From FCB group bacterium (GTDB lineage: Bacteria > Zixibacteria > MSB-5A5 > GN15 > JAAZOE01), in contig JAAEQF010000212.1 in NCBI GenBank assembly GCA_024231695.1, positions 1 to 34,546 on the forward strand: 34,546 bases of DNA, in the 5' to 3' direction. A program made the position numbers and the translations under genes. The first letter of the stretch is position 1, and the number at the start of each line of letters is the position of its first letter. Of this stretch, positions 7,795 to 16,455 are shown in pieces. Under the pieces are notes generated by a model. That model searched no databases. It was not told the origin of the DNA and saw nothing but the letters and a program-made list of their open reading frames with translations.

Positions 7795-9218
7795 AATTGA
7801 CCAGTTTCAAACAAAATGGCGGGCGGGCGATGGCAGCAGCCCTCGCCCTCGCCTTTTGCCTCATGGTTTTCATCGGCTGTAGTTCGCTGGCGACGCAAAA
7901 GGGATTTTACGAACCGATCACGGCTGAACTCAGGGCCAGTAATTTCGAAGCCGCTCTCGACAGCCTGGAAGCGGCGCGATTGAAAAACAAATTCGCCGAT
8001 AAGGATCGGTTTCTTTATTTCATCGACGCCGGACTGGCCAATCATTTTGCCAACCGGCTCGACAGCAGTAATATCAAATTGACGCTGGCCGAGGATGCCG
8101 CCGAGGAACTGTTTACCAAAAGCATTTCCCGGGCCGCAGCCTCCATGTTGCTCAATGACAATGTCCTGGTTTATGCCGGCGAGGATTATGAAATCCTTTA
8201 CACTAATTTGTTTAAAGCTCTAAACTATATCGCCCTGAACGAATTCGATGACGCCTTTGTCGAAATCCGCAGGGCCAATGAAAAACTGGAATTGCTGGAG
8301 TACAAATATCGTCAGGCCGCTGATAATTTAAATGAGGGCATGGGCGACGAAGATGACTCCAACCGGGTGGAAATCGAATACGAAGCCAAGGACGTGCGTT
8401 TCAACAACGATGCTTTCGCCCGCTACCTGAGTATGCATATTTACGCCGCCGACGGCAAGTACGACGACGCTCGTATCGATCATGAATTGATGCAGCGAGC
8501 GTTCCGGGAACAACCGCAGATTTACGACTTCGCCCTGCCGAAGGTAAAATACCGTTCCAAAAACAAATCAATTCTCAGTATCGTGTCATTGGTCGGCCTC
8601 TCCCCGGTCAAGGAAGCTCTCAACCTCCGCATCCGTACCGACAAGGATCTGGATCTGGTGCAGGTGCTCTATACCGACCCGGAGAGAAAAGACAGCGAAT
8701 ACGGTCATCTGCCGATGCCGATCTCGCAGGACTATTATTTCAAACTGTCCATTCCCGAAATCACTCCCCGCCCGTCAATAATCAATCAGATTCAAATCAG
8801 CATTGACGGACAATCGGTCGGTCGGCTGCAATTGATCGAAAATATCGGTCGTGTGGCTACGGAGACATTCGAAGCCAAAAAATCGCTTATCTATCTGCGC
8901 ACCGTTGCCCGAGCCATCGTCAAGGGTTTGGCCGCCCACAAAGCCAAGAAAAAAGCCGACTCCGGCGGGGCCGGCGGCTGGCTGAAAAAGCTGGCTATCG
9001 ATGTCGCCACCGATATCACCGAGAACGCTGATTTGCGCTGTTCGCGGCTCTTACCCGGCCGCATTTATATCGGGGATTTTGAAATTGATCCGGGAGTTTA
9101 TGATATCACCATTGAATATCTCGACGGCAACGGCAATGTCGTCAACTCGGAAGTTATCGAAGACTACAAAGTGCTGAAGCGCGGTCTCAATCTGGTGGAA
9201 TCGATTGCCCTGAATTGA
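7788..9218 (+). CDS. COG3014-like lipoprotein with helical repeats
   Basis: A 476-residue predicted lipoprotein: basic start (KQNGGR), hydrophobic stretch and lipobox FIGC (Cys31). Residues ~40-230 are helix-rich and look like TPR repeats (NFEAALDSLEAARLKN, YTNLFKALNYIALNEFDDAFVEIRRANEKLELLE, YAADGKYDDARIDHELM), and the C-terminal half is beta-rich. This layout matches the COG3014 family, often encoded beside LpoB- and LPP20-type lipoproteins. The GTG start at 7788 overlaps the lpoB-like stop; TTG 7797 is an alternative, while ATG 7830 would remove the basic residues of the signal peptide. Its 3' end overlaps a converging gene by 32 bases. The function is unknown; a scaffold role at the outer membrane is a guess. 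Confidence 0.75.
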   Translation: MVELTSFKQNGGRAMAAALALAFCLMVFIGCSSLATQKGFYEPITAELRASNFEAALDSLEAARLKNKFADKDRFLYFIDAGLANHFANRLDSSNIKLTLAEDAAEELFTKSISRAAASMLLNDNVLVYAGEDYEILYTNLFKALNYIALNEFDDAFVEIRRANEKLELLEYKYRQAADNLNEGMGDEDDSNRVEIEYEAKDVRFNNDAFARYLSMHIYAADGKYDDARIDHELMQRAFREQPQIYDFALPKVKYRSKNKSILSIVSLVGLSPVKEALNLRIRTDKDLDLVQVLYTDPERKDSEYGHLPMPISQDYYFKLSIPEITPRPSIINQIQISIDGQSVGRLQLIENIGRVATETFEAKKSLIYLRTVARAIVKGLAAHKAKKKADSGGAGGWLKKLAIDVATDITENADLRCSRLLPGRIYIGDFEIDPGVYDITIEYLDGNGNVVNSEVIEDYKVLKRGLNLVESIALN

Positions 9219-9576
9219 ATAGCCTGATCGTGTCGGCGTTTAAAAGTACCCAGAGCGTATATATTCCCAGAGCCGTGCCCACAGGAAAGCCAGGAAGATT
9301 CAAAATACCGATGATAATCCCCAAAATCCGAGCCCACGACTTAAATTTCATCAACCCGAATCCGGCGAAAATCGAAGGCAACGAAGTAAACAGGATAATC
9401 GATGTGATAATCATGCCGAAGGTGCCGGCCACCAGGGCAATTTCGGGCTGATCCGAAGCTACACCGGAAAATAAGCCGCCCATAACAAAAATTACAAAGA
9501 CGATACCTGCGCCGATCAAACCCATAATACCGAAAACGATAAACAGGATACCTAATACATTGACATGCTTTTCCAT
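9187..9576 (-). CDS. small four-helix membrane protein of unknown function
   Basis: A 129-residue protein that is almost all hydrophobic, with about four membrane segments: LGILFIVFGIMGLIGAGIVF, the region around GTFGMIITSIILFTS, the one at IFAGFGLMKFKSWARILGII, and LGIYTLWVLL near the end. Spacing and the short KSWAR loop look like small DUF4064/DUF2127-like membrane proteins. Start ATG is preceded by AAGGGAAGAGA. It converges on the COG3014-like gene and shares its last 32 bases, so the two may affect each other's transcription. No function can be given. Confidence 0.7.
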   Translation of the reverse strand: MEKHVNVLGILFIVFGIMGLIGAGIVFVIFVMGGLFSGVASDQPEIALVAGTFGMIITSIILFTSLPSIFAGFGLMKFKSWARILGIIIGILNLPGFPVGTALGIYTLWVLLNADTIRLFNSGQSIPPD

Positions 9577-9643
9577 TCTCTTCCCTTTTTACTCGAATTT
9601 TCGTATAAAATTATTCTAAGCCAATGGACCTGAAGAGTCAACT

Positions 9644-10183
9644 TTAATTTTCGGGGTTGCCGTCACGGCCATCGGCCAAGCGACCTAAGAAATTATTAAC
9701 CATTCGTGGACTGTCGAGTTTATACAATCTTTGTCCATTATAATATTGACGCAAAGCGGCCGCGACTTCAGGTCGGACATCCCGACGGAACCGCCAGACC
9801 CAGCGGAGGAAGGGAAAATCTATTCTCTCCGGACAACCCTCGGCCATATCCTGACGGACTTTTCCAAAGCTGGTCATTATCCTTTTACTCACTCGCCATA
9901 AGCAGACATGCGTTGGAAAATCGAGAAATATAACGGCATCGGCTCGGGGCAGGCGGACATCGAGCGAACCGTCGAAATTCCCATCGATAATCCATTCCTT
10001 TCGGGAAACCATTTCCCGGACATTGTCTCGCCATTTTTCGCTTTCCATGGCCACCCAGCCCTTCTGCCAGAAATACTTATCAAGATGAATTACCGGCAGG
10101 TTCATAATCAGCCCCAGCTGCATGGCTAGCGTCGATTTCCCCGCCCCGGGATTGCCAATTATCAAAATGCGTTTCACCCGCAC
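9644..10183 (-). CDS. P-loop kinase-like protein (FlaR/topology-modulation family)
   Basis: A 179-residue cytoplasmic P-loop protein. The Walker A motif GNPGAGKST (residues ~10-18) is followed by HLDKYFWQKGW, EWIIDGNFDGS and RADAVIFLDFP, the pattern of the adenylate-kinase-like group annotated as topology modulation protein or FlaR. These are presumed small-molecule kinases; no substrate is established. It starts with GTG at 10183 with GGAG ten bases upstream, or with a second GTG six bases further in. No operon partner; pilT is divergent about 200 bases away. Confidence 0.8.
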   Translation of the reverse strand: MRVKRILIIGNPGAGKSTLAMQLGLIMNLPVIHLDKYFWQKGWVAMESEKWRDNVREMVSRKEWIIDGNFDGSLDVRLPRADAVIFLDFPTHVCLWRVSKRIMTSFGKVRQDMAEGCPERIDFPFLRWVWRFRRDVRPEVAAALRQYYNGQRLYKLDSPRMVNNFLGRLADGRDGNPEN

Positions 10184-10258
10184 AAACTATACACTCCGGT
10201 CGATTCGAGCCAGACAAAAAATCGATCCGACTGCCTGTTTCGATGATCCCCCGCGATA

Positions 10259-10278
10259 TTGAATCACTATCGATTCAA
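10259..10278. repeat. inverted repeat upstream of pilT
   Basis: TTGAATC and GATTCAA form a perfect 7-bp inverted repeat around six bases, in the 205-base spacer between the divergent kinase gene and pilT. It could be an operator for a dimeric regulator or just a chance palindrome. Confidence 0.35.
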
Positions 10279-10388
10279 CGACTGTGCAAAATTTGAGCAG
10301 CCGCGAAAATCCCCAATTCCTTCAAGTCTTTGGCAGAGTTTCCGATAATAGAAAAAGAGCGCAGACCTTACCGATAGCACAAGAGATT

Positions 10389-11471
10389 ATGGCACAAATA
10401 GATCAATTACTGGAAATAGTCAAGAAGGCGGAAGCTTCCGATCTTCACCTGGCCTCCGGATCGGTACCGATAATCCGTCTTAACGGCCGGCTGGAAAAGA
10501 CCCGGCATCGGAAACTGACTGATACCGACATCAAACAACTGATATATGAAATCCTGACTGATGATCAAATCCGTAATTTTGAGAAGGCGGGGGATCTTGA
10601 TTTTGCATACAGCATCGACCTGAACGACCGCTTTCGAATAAATATATATAAAGCCCACAACGGCATCACCGCTGCCATCCGTTTGATCCCATCGGAAATA
10701 TCCGATCTGAAATCGCTGGGATTTGCGGATACGCTCAATCAACTGGTTGAATCCAAATCTGGTCTGGTCCTGATTACCGGGCCGACCAATTCGGGCAAAA
10801 CAACCACGCTGGCAGCCATGGTCGATCATATCAACACCGAGTCTTCGAGGCATATAATCACTCTCGAAGATCCCATCGAATATATCCATGAAAACAAGAA
10901 TTCCCTGATTTCGCAGAGGCAAATCGGGCTTCACGCCGAATCTTTCCCGATCGCCCTGCGAGCCGCATTGCGCGAGGATCCCGATGTTGTCTTGGTAGGT
11001 GAAATGCGCGACATGGAAACGATATCACTGGCCATTACCGCCGCCGAGGTCGGTCTTTTGGTTATGGGGACGCTTCACACCGGCACCGCCACAGCCACTA
11101 TCGACCGCATCATCGATGTCTTCCCGCCCGAGCAACAGCAACAAATCAGAATTATGCTGGCCGATTCCCTGCGGGGTATCGTCTCGCAGCAGCTTTTACG
11201 ACGAACTGACGGAAACGGTAGAGTTGTCGCATATGAATTGGTCTTGCAATCCACTTCCATCGCCGGTATGATTCGCGAGAGAAAAACGTATCAGATACCG
11301 ACCGCTATTCAGACTGGCCGCAGTAAGGGCATGCGCCTGATGGACAATCATCTCAAAGCTCTCATCGAAGCGGGCCGGATCACGGCCCACGACGCCATTC
11401 GCGTAGCCACCGATCCGTCGCAATTCTATGATGCGGCTTGCCCGAACAAATCGGAAAGGGTTACGACCTAA
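10389..11471 (+). CDS. pilT: PilT-like type IV pilus retraction ATPase
   Basis: A 360-residue hexameric ATPase that depolymerises type IV pili at the inner-membrane base. Motifs run in the usual order: Walker A GPTNSGKTT (near residue 131), Asp box LEDPIEYI, Walker B LVGEMRD (near 202), His box TLHTGTA (near 227), then SIAGMIRE where PilT usually has AIRNLIRE. The opening IDQLLEIVKKAEASDLHL is typical for PilT, so I take ATG 10389; an upstream GTG at 10284 in frame would add 35 residues unlike the family, and neither start has a strong ribosome site. The stop codon directly abuts the start of the next gene, whose product may regulate it. No pilin or pilB lies in the window. Confidence 0.92.
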   Translation: MAQIDQLLEIVKKAEASDLHLASGSVPIIRLNGRLEKTRHRKLTDTDIKQLIYEILTDDQIRNFEKAGDLDFAYSIDLNDRFRINIYKAHNGITAAIRLIPSEISDLKSLGFADTLNQLVESKSGLVLITGPTNSGKTTTLAAMVDHINTESSRHIITLEDPIEYIHENKNSLISQRQIGLHAESFPIALRAALREDPDVVLVGEMRDMETISLAITAAEVGLLVMGTLHTGTATATIDRIIDVFPPEQQQQIRIMLADSLRGIVSQQLLRRTDGNGRVVAYELVLQSTSIAGMIRERKTYQIPTAIQTGRSKGMRLMDNHLKALIEAGRITAHDAIRVATDPSQFYDAACPNKSERVTT

Positions 11472-13604
11472 ATGGAGCAGGAAAACCGCAAACCCCGCCT
11501 CGATGAAATTCTGGTAAACGAAGGCCTCGTTTCAGAAAGCGAAATCAAAGAAGCTCTCCTGCGTCAGAAGGCCTATGGCGGTAAATTCGGATCACAACTG
11601 CTTTATCATCGCTATATCAACGAATCCGGTTTGGTCAGGGCATTGGCCACCCAATTCGATTGCGATGGCGTGGTTCTATCTGATCTGGAAATTCCGGAAA
11701 TATTGATACAGATGGTGCCGGAAAAAGTGGCCATCGCCCGCAAAGCGATCCCCTTTGACTATGACACCGAAAACGACATCCTTAGAATCGCCTGTGAAGA
11801 CCCCAACGATCAAAATTTGAAAAACGAGCTCTGCTTCGTTTGCAGGCGCAAGCAAATCGAATTATTCGTGGCCGCCGAACTGGCCCTCAATACCGCTATT
11901 GCTAAATATTATCTTAAGCGAGACATTTCCCTCGATGACAATCTACTCTTTGAGATACCCGACTCGGCCACCGGTTCTGGAAAAATTCCGATCTCAGCCG
12001 AAGAAGAAGAGAATACGGAACTACAGGATAATCGCCCGGTAGTTTTGCTGGTTACCAAAGAGGTCTATTCCGCACCCTTGATCCGCTCACTTTTGGAACG
12101 CGACGATTTTCGGGTTTTTGACGCCCATTCGGTTGAAAACGCTCTGGCCCTGCTCGAAGAACGTCGATTCGTAAAAGTATTGATTCACAACGACATCAGC
12201 GAGGATTCCAAAGAGATAAGCGACCGCCTCAGGCTCATATCTCCCGCGACCGAGGTTCAGTTTTATGATAATCCGTCCTCTTTGATTTTGGGCAGCGATC
12301 TGAGAGTCGAGGATGATCTCCTCTTGAAAAACCTCGAATTGTTCACATCACTCCTGACCTCAAAAGAAAAACTGCCCATCAATCACAGCGGCCGCGTCGG
12401 CAATTATGTCAATCGCCTCTGTCTCAAACTGAAACTGCCCGACGGTGACCGCCGGCTTATCAGTAACGCCGGTTATGTCCATGACCTGGCCCGTTTTTAT
12501 TACAATTCTGAAGGAAATGTGGACAATCGGCATATCATCAATTTGACCATCAGACTATTCGCCTCGCTGGATTATTCAACCGCGGTTCAGGATATGTTGA
12601 GCGCCATGTACATTGGTCTAGAGGATAAATCGCCGTCTCGTTTACCTCTCAAAATTCTCGCGGGAAATATCCTGACTATCGTCGATCTTTTCTGCGATAG
12701 CGTCCCTTATCACAATCGTCTCTCGTTGGACATGTTTGACGGAATCAAGAAAAAACTGCGCGATCAAACCGGCCGGGTGTTCTTGCCGGAGGTAGTGGAA
12801 GCGTTTATTGAAATGATTCAGGAGGACATCCTCGATCACTCCACTTCGCAAAAATCCGGACAGGTGATGATCTATTCGGATAATGCTCCCATACAGAAGA
12901 TTCTGGAACTCCGTTTGAAAAATGAAGGGTATCGGACTCTGTCACACAACTCGGCCGAAGCCTTTATACGCCTGTACAAACGCCGCGAACCGGATTTGAT
13001 GATTTTGATCGTATCGGGCAAGCCGGACAGCATCCTCGTATCCATGGCTGAATTGGCCGACGGCGACGTCAGTTTCAAACGGACGCCATCGTTTTTGCTT
13101 ACCGATGACACAGCCATCCCGCATCTAACCGGTCTGCTTGAGCAGGGAATTGAGGACATTGTTTCCATTGATGACAATCTTGATCTACTGGTTACCAAAA
13201 TAGGTAAACTTCGTGCCCGTCAGGTGGCCCAATCGGAAACCGACGCCGACGCTACTGCCAGCGGAGCGCATGGACGATTGGCCGACATGAATCTGATCGA
13301 CCTAATTCAGGCCCTGGGCCCGGGACACAAAACCGTGAAAATTACCGTGCGGTCAAACGGCTCGGATTCTGATGAACTGGTGATCCATCTGACTGATGGC
13401 CGGATATGTCATGCCGTCGTCAAGGATATCGAGGGTGTCAAAGCCATCTATGAAGGCCTGACCTGGGCCGAAGGAACCTGGACCGTCTATCCGGTGACGG
13501 CGGAAGATTTGCCGGATTCCAATATCAAACAATCCAATGAATCTATTCTGATGGAAGGCTGTCGTCTTCTCGACGAACGAGTCAAATCCGGACATTTGCT
13601 TTAG
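11472..13604 (+). CDS. MshEN / receiver-like / degenerate HD-GYP / DUF4388 regulatory protein
   Basis: A 710-residue cytoplasmic protein. Residues 9-61 hold two tandem motifs (RLDEILVNEGLV...LLRQ and KFGSQLLYHRYI...LATQ) spaced as in the MshEN c-di-GMP-binding domain of pilus ATPases such as PilB and GspE, but no ATPase domain follows. Next come a receiver-like part (~190-290), an HD-GYP-like helical part (~300-455) with HSGR, VHDLA and LPLKILAGNILTIVDLF but without the HHE and GYP motifs, a second receiver-like part (~465-580; YSDNAPIQKILELRL), and a C-terminal DUF4388/PATAN-like domain (~605-695; LADMNLIDLIQALG, DGRICHAVV). The start abuts the pilT stop (TAAATG), so both proteins probably act together, linking c-di-GMP to pilus retraction. 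The domain calls beyond MshEN rest on pattern only. Confidence 0.8.
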   Translation: MEQENRKPRLDEILVNEGLVSESEIKEALLRQKAYGGKFGSQLLYHRYINESGLVRALATQFDCDGVVLSDLEIPEILIQMVPEKVAIARKAIPFDYDTENDILRIACEDPNDQNLKNELCFVCRRKQIELFVAAELALNTAIAKYYLKRDISLDDNLLFEIPDSATGSGKIPISAEEEENTELQDNRPVVLLVTKEVYSAPLIRSLLERDDFRVFDAHSVENALALLEERRFVKVLIHNDISEDSKEISDRLRLISPATEVQFYDNPSSLILGSDLRVEDDLLLKNLELFTSLLTSKEKLPINHSGRVGNYVNRLCLKLKLPDGDRRLISNAGYVHDLARFYYNSEGNVDNRHIINLTIRLFASLDYSTAVQDMLSAMYIGLEDKSPSRLPLKILAGNILTIVDLFCDSVPYHNRLSLDMFDGIKKKLRDQTGRVFLPEVVEAFIEMIQEDILDHSTSQKSGQVMIYSDNAPIQKILELRLKNEGYRTLSHNSAEAFIRLYKRREPDLMILIVSGKPDSILVSMAELADGDVSFKRTPSFLLTDDTAIPHLTGLLEQGIEDIVSIDDNLDLLVTKIGKLRARQVAQSETDADATASGAHGRLADMNLIDLIQALGPGHKTVKITVRSNGSDSDELVIHLTDGRICHAVVKDIEGVKAIYEGLTWAEGTWTVYPVTAEDLPDSNIKQSNESILMEGCRLLDERVKSGHLL

Positions 13605-13812
13605 TCCGCCAATGACAAACCTTTCCAGTTATTCCTCTTTCCACAATCACTATCCATTTAAAAACATTCGCTTAATAGACTGACCAGCATCGGGTTGAGT
13701 CGATCGATTCGACAAATACCGCCGGGATTATGGTTTGTTGAATGAAACCGGATTTCAGGGTTAAATTCAAAAATCAGGCTTTGCGGGCAATGTTGTAGTT
13801 TTTGAAAAAAAA

Positions 13813-13898
13813 TGCCGGAGGCCGGACTTGAACCGGCACGGGCCTTACGACCCAAGGGATTTTAAGTCCCTGGTGTCTACCTATTCCACCACTCCGGC
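13813..13898 (-). tRNA. tRNA-Leu (TAA)
   Basis: Class II tRNA with long variable arm: acceptor GCCGGAG/CTCCGGC, anticodon stem AGGGA/TCCCT with loop CTTAAAA (anticodon TAA), T stem GCCGG/CCGGC with loop TTCAAGT, discriminator A. CCA is not encoded. Confidence 0.95.
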
Positions 13899-13911
13899 GC
13901 AACCAATGCCT

Positions 13912-13940
13912 GTTTTAGTAAAAACAGGCAACATGAGCAA
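13912..13940 (-). promoter_or_regulatory. possible promoter of tRNA-Leu, inside a hairpin
   Basis: On the minus strand TTGCTC and TAAAAC are separated by 17 bases and the -10 box ends 13 bases before the tRNA. The -10 region lies in a perfect 9-bp inverted repeat (GCCTGTTTT/AAAACAGGC, 13908-13929). Confidence 0.4.
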
Positions 13941-14108
13941 GTTGAACGCGCCCAATGTATGGTTTTAGTAGTAAGAGAGCAAGCTGGAATTTAAAAATCA
14001 GGATTAAATCAAATGTATTGTTTACGGCAGGCTCTAACTCACTTTATGAGCTACAACCTGCCGAATTTCAAAACCTCGCCAATTAATCAAGCAGAAGAAA
14101 CCGCGCCG

Positions 14109-14639
14109 CTATTCCTCCAGCGTATATTCAGCCTGCCAATCGATAGATGTGGTTGTTTCTGCGGTTGGTCCGCCGCTGAAGGTGCCCCCCCCGCTGATCT
14201 TCTCAAACTTGCCGATTCCGCCGATAAATGTAAATTTGCCTTCAAACGAAGTAACGAACGTGCTGTCCGCTTTAAGGGTTGTGATGACTTTACCTGTCCA
14301 TTTTGCAACCGTGGCATCATTGTCCAAAGTGAATTCACAGTATCCCTGATTGATGCCATTCCCCATCACCATATCCGAGAACGATATGTTGCGGGCCATA
14401 GCGCCGCTCATAAAGTCATTCTCACCCGTACTGGCATTTGTGCCTTCATAGATCTGAAAAGATAACAAATGGCCGTCTGTGTCCAAAATTGTTACCGAAT
14501 CCTCCCTGGCCAGATTTATAATCATCTTTCCGGCAACTTTGATCGGCTCTCCGGCATAGAGACCGCCAGTGAACAGAAAACAGGCAAGAGCCAGGACAAA
14601 TAATAAGACCGGTGACGAATTTGATTGAAAGTGACGCAT
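14109..14639 (-). CDS. secreted beta-rich protein of unknown function
   Basis: About 176 residues. A signal peptide (SSPVLLFVLALACFLFTGG, cleavage near LYAGE) predicts export. The mature part alternates short strands and Gly turns, ending in FEGKFTFIGGIGKFEKISGGG and TFSGG, a pattern like secreted calycin/allene-oxide-cyclase-like barrels; this is only a resemblance. ATG 14639 has AGGAG nine bases upstream. There is no clear operon partner: the gene converges on the pilT operon across tRNA-Leu, and upstream of it lies the repeat-rich stretch. A perfect 7-bp inverted repeat, CCCGGAC/GTCCGGG, lies at 14763-14786 upstream of the gene. Confidence 0.65.
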   Translation of the reverse strand: MRHFQSNSSPVLLFVLALACFLFTGGLYAGEPIKVAGKMIINLAREDSVTILDTDGHLLSFQIYEGTNASTGENDFMSGAMARNISFSDMVMGNGINQGYCEFTLDNDATVAKWTGKVITTLKADSTFVTSFEGKFTFIGGIGKFEKISGGGTFSGGPTAETTTSIDWQAEYTLEE

Positions 14640-14895
14640 GACCACTTTCTCCTTTCCCAAAGCCAATTAAAATCGGCTCCGAAATCAATATCGATATATG
14701 AACCTGCGGCCTCCATTAGAGTCCGCTTGAGTTGACGAGTTGTAAATCAATAAGGAAGATTACCCGGACATAAATTAACGTCCGGGACGGCCATGTCAAG
14801 CCGTTTTAATAATTATTATGACTATTTCCATCCTATGCCCCACTACCTAAAAGACATCCTAATTCAGGCGATGCCTGCGAGATAGCGAAGCGATC

Positions 14896-14956
14896 GAGCG
14901 GATTCATGCTTTTCAGGTTCGGCTGCTTCGCTGGCCGCACTTTGGAGGAATTACTT
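14896..14956. repeat. 61-bp direct repeat, copy 1
   Basis: Identical over 61 bases to 15061-15121 and ends next to the conserved core GGTCATCCGCGC. It starts GAGCGGATTCATGC and holds a TTCGGCTGCTTCG stretch. Together with the 46-bp repeats it builds an interleaved array in the stretch 14860-15326, which has no gene. Confidence 0.9.
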
Positions 14957-14989
14957 CGGTCATCCGCGCGACAGCCGGAATCAGGCCCC

Positions 14990-15035
14990 GCCTGTTCGGC
15001 CTTCGGCCTCACTCTTATGATAGGTCATCCGCACG
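14990..15035. repeat. 46-bp direct repeat, copy 1
   Basis: Identical over 46 bases to 15255-15300. It begins GCCTGTTCGGCCTTCGGCC and ends with the core GGTCATCCGCACG. The core is followed by ATAGTCTAAAA and a CAGGC-GAT-GCCTG hairpin (15047-15059). Confidence 0.9.
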
Positions 15036-15060
15036 ATAGTCTAAAACAGGCGATGCCTGC

Positions 15061-15121
15061 GAGCGGATTCATGCTTTTCAGGTTCGGCTGCTTCGCTGGC
15101 CGCACTTTGGAGGAATTACTT
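15061..15121. repeat. 61-bp direct repeat, copy 2
   Basis: Exact second copy of 14896-14956, likewise followed by the conserved core (GGGTCATCCGCGC) and then by a CAGGC/GCCTG hairpin at 15140-15152. Confidence 0.9.
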
Positions 15122-15254
15122 GGGTCATCCGCGCAACAGCAGGCCTCGCCTGTTTTCGGTTCGGTTCGCTTCGCTAACCTCACAATAACCGGAAGATTTA
15201 CAGAACATTGGTTTTGAAGAAGGTATTATGATGAAACACACGACAGCAGGCTCT

Positions 15255-15300
15255 GCCTGTTCGGCCTTCGGCCTCACTCTTATGATAGGTCATCCGCACG
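15255..15300. repeat. 46-bp direct repeat, copy 2
   Basis: Exact second copy of 14990-15035. Its core runs into TCAGTCAAAAA and the ACACAC-GAT-GTGTGT hairpin that ends inside the stop codon of the decarboxylase beta gene. Confidence 0.9.
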
Positions 15301-15306
15301 TCAGTC

Positions 15307-15326
15307 AAAAACACACGATGTGTGTT
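15307..15326 (-). terminator. repeat-borne terminator of the decarboxylase operon
   Basis: On the minus strand AACACAC-ATC-GTGTGTT forms a perfect 7-bp stem followed by a run of T. It starts inside the stop codon of the beta subunit gene and is part of the dispersed repeat family. Confidence 0.7.
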
Positions 15327-16449
15327 AGCCGAAGGTGGCCAAAAGTACTCCGGCGCCGATAGCCGAACCGATCACCCCGGCTACGTTGGGAGCCATGGCA
15401 TGCATGATCAGGAAATTATTGGGGTCCTCTTTGGCACCCATCATCTGGCAAACGCGGGCCGAATCGGGCACGGCTGAAACTCCGGCAGCCCCGATGATCG
15501 GATTTATTTTTTTGCTCATGAACAGATTCATGATCTTGGCGAAAATAACACCCGCGGCGGTGGCCACGGCGAAAGAACCAGCTCCCAGGATGAATATCTT
15601 GATCGAAGCCGGAGTCAAAAACCGGCTGGCATCGGTCGAAGCCCCCACCGTCAAGCCCAACAAAATAGTCACGATATCGATAAAGGCCGTCCGGGCCGTG
15701 CTGGCCAGCCGTTCGGTGACCATGCTCTCCTTGAGCAGGTTGCCAAAAAACAGGAAACCGAGCAGATTAAGCGATCCCGGAGCGATGAAAGCGGTAATCA
15801 AAAAAGCAATTATCGGAAAAAGTATCCGCAGCCGTTTACTGACCGGCTTGGACGGTTTCATCTTGATCAATCGTTCCTTTTTGGTCGTCAATAATTTGAT
15901 TATCGGCGGCTGAATCACCGGTACCAGAGCCATATAGGAATAGGCCGAAACGGCGATAGCCCCCAACAGATGCGGCGCCAGTTTGGATGATAAAAATATG
16001 GCCGTCGGGCCGTCGGCCCCGCCGATAATTCCGATGGCCGCGGCATCTTTGTAGGCGAATCCCAAAAAGACCGCCCCCAGAAAAGTCAGAAAGATTCCGG
16101 TTTGTGCCGCCGCGCCCAGCAAAATCAAACGCGGATTGGCCAGCATGCAGGAAAAATCGGTCATGGCTCCGATACCCAGAAATATCAGCGACGGATACCA
16201 TCCCTGTGTGACACCGGTATAGAGTATCGACAGAACGCTTCCCGGTTCATAAATACCGATTCGCATGCCGGGCTGAAAAGGAATATTGCCAACCAGAATA
16301 CCGAAGCCGATCGGGACTAAAAGTAACGGCTCGTAATCCTTGGCCACACCCAGATAAATAAAGACGCAGCCGACGACCAGCATGGACAGATTGCCCCAGC
16401 TCATATTGGCAAAAGCCCCGGTCTTCAGAAAATCCAATAATATATCCAT
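15325..16449 (-). CDS. mmdB: sodium-translocating decarboxylase beta subunit
   Basis: A 374-residue inner-membrane protein with about ten hydrophobic segments. It is the channel subunit of the OadB/GcdB/MmdB family: it removes CO2 from carboxybiotin and couples this to export of Na+. The hallmark GIIGGADGPTAIFLSSKLAP holds the essential Asp; SWGNLSMLVVGCVFIYLG near the start and GAAGVSAVPDSARV and APNVAGVIGSAIGAG near the end are also typical. It is the last gene of a four-gene operon (alpha, gamma, biotin carrier, beta), seven bases behind the biotin carrier, and its stop codon overlaps the terminator hairpin. Confidence 0.95.
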   Translation of the reverse strand: MDILLDFLKTGAFANMSWGNLSMLVVGCVFIYLGVAKDYEPLLLVPIGFGILVGNIPFQPGMRIGIYEPGSVLSILYTGVTQGWYPSLIFLGIGAMTDFSCMLANPRLILLGAAAQTGIFLTFLGAVFLGFAYKDAAAIGIIGGADGPTAIFLSSKLAPHLLGAIAVSAYSYMALVPVIQPPIIKLLTTKKERLIKMKPSKPVSKRLRILFPIIAFLITAFIAPGSLNLLGFLFFGNLLKESMVTERLASTARTAFIDIVTILLGLTVGASTDASRFLTPASIKIFILGAGSFAVATAAGVIFAKIMNLFMSKKINPIIGAAGVSAVPDSARVCQMMGAKEDPNNFLIMHAMAPNVAGVIGSAIGAGVLLATFG

Positions 16450-16455
16450 TATATT

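Noticed and set aside
10284-10388. 35-codon upstream extension of pilT from GTG
   Set aside because: PilT proteins start near IDQLLEIVKKA; the extension has no likeness and no ribosome site.
14906-15217. Open frame of 103 codons in the repeat stretch
   Set aside because: It is built from the two exact 61-bp copies, repeating the same peptide, with no ribosome site; a by-product of the repeats.
14860-15326. CRISPR array
   Set aside because: The repeated blocks are 61 and 46 bp, interleaved, with no regular unique spacers and no cas genes near.
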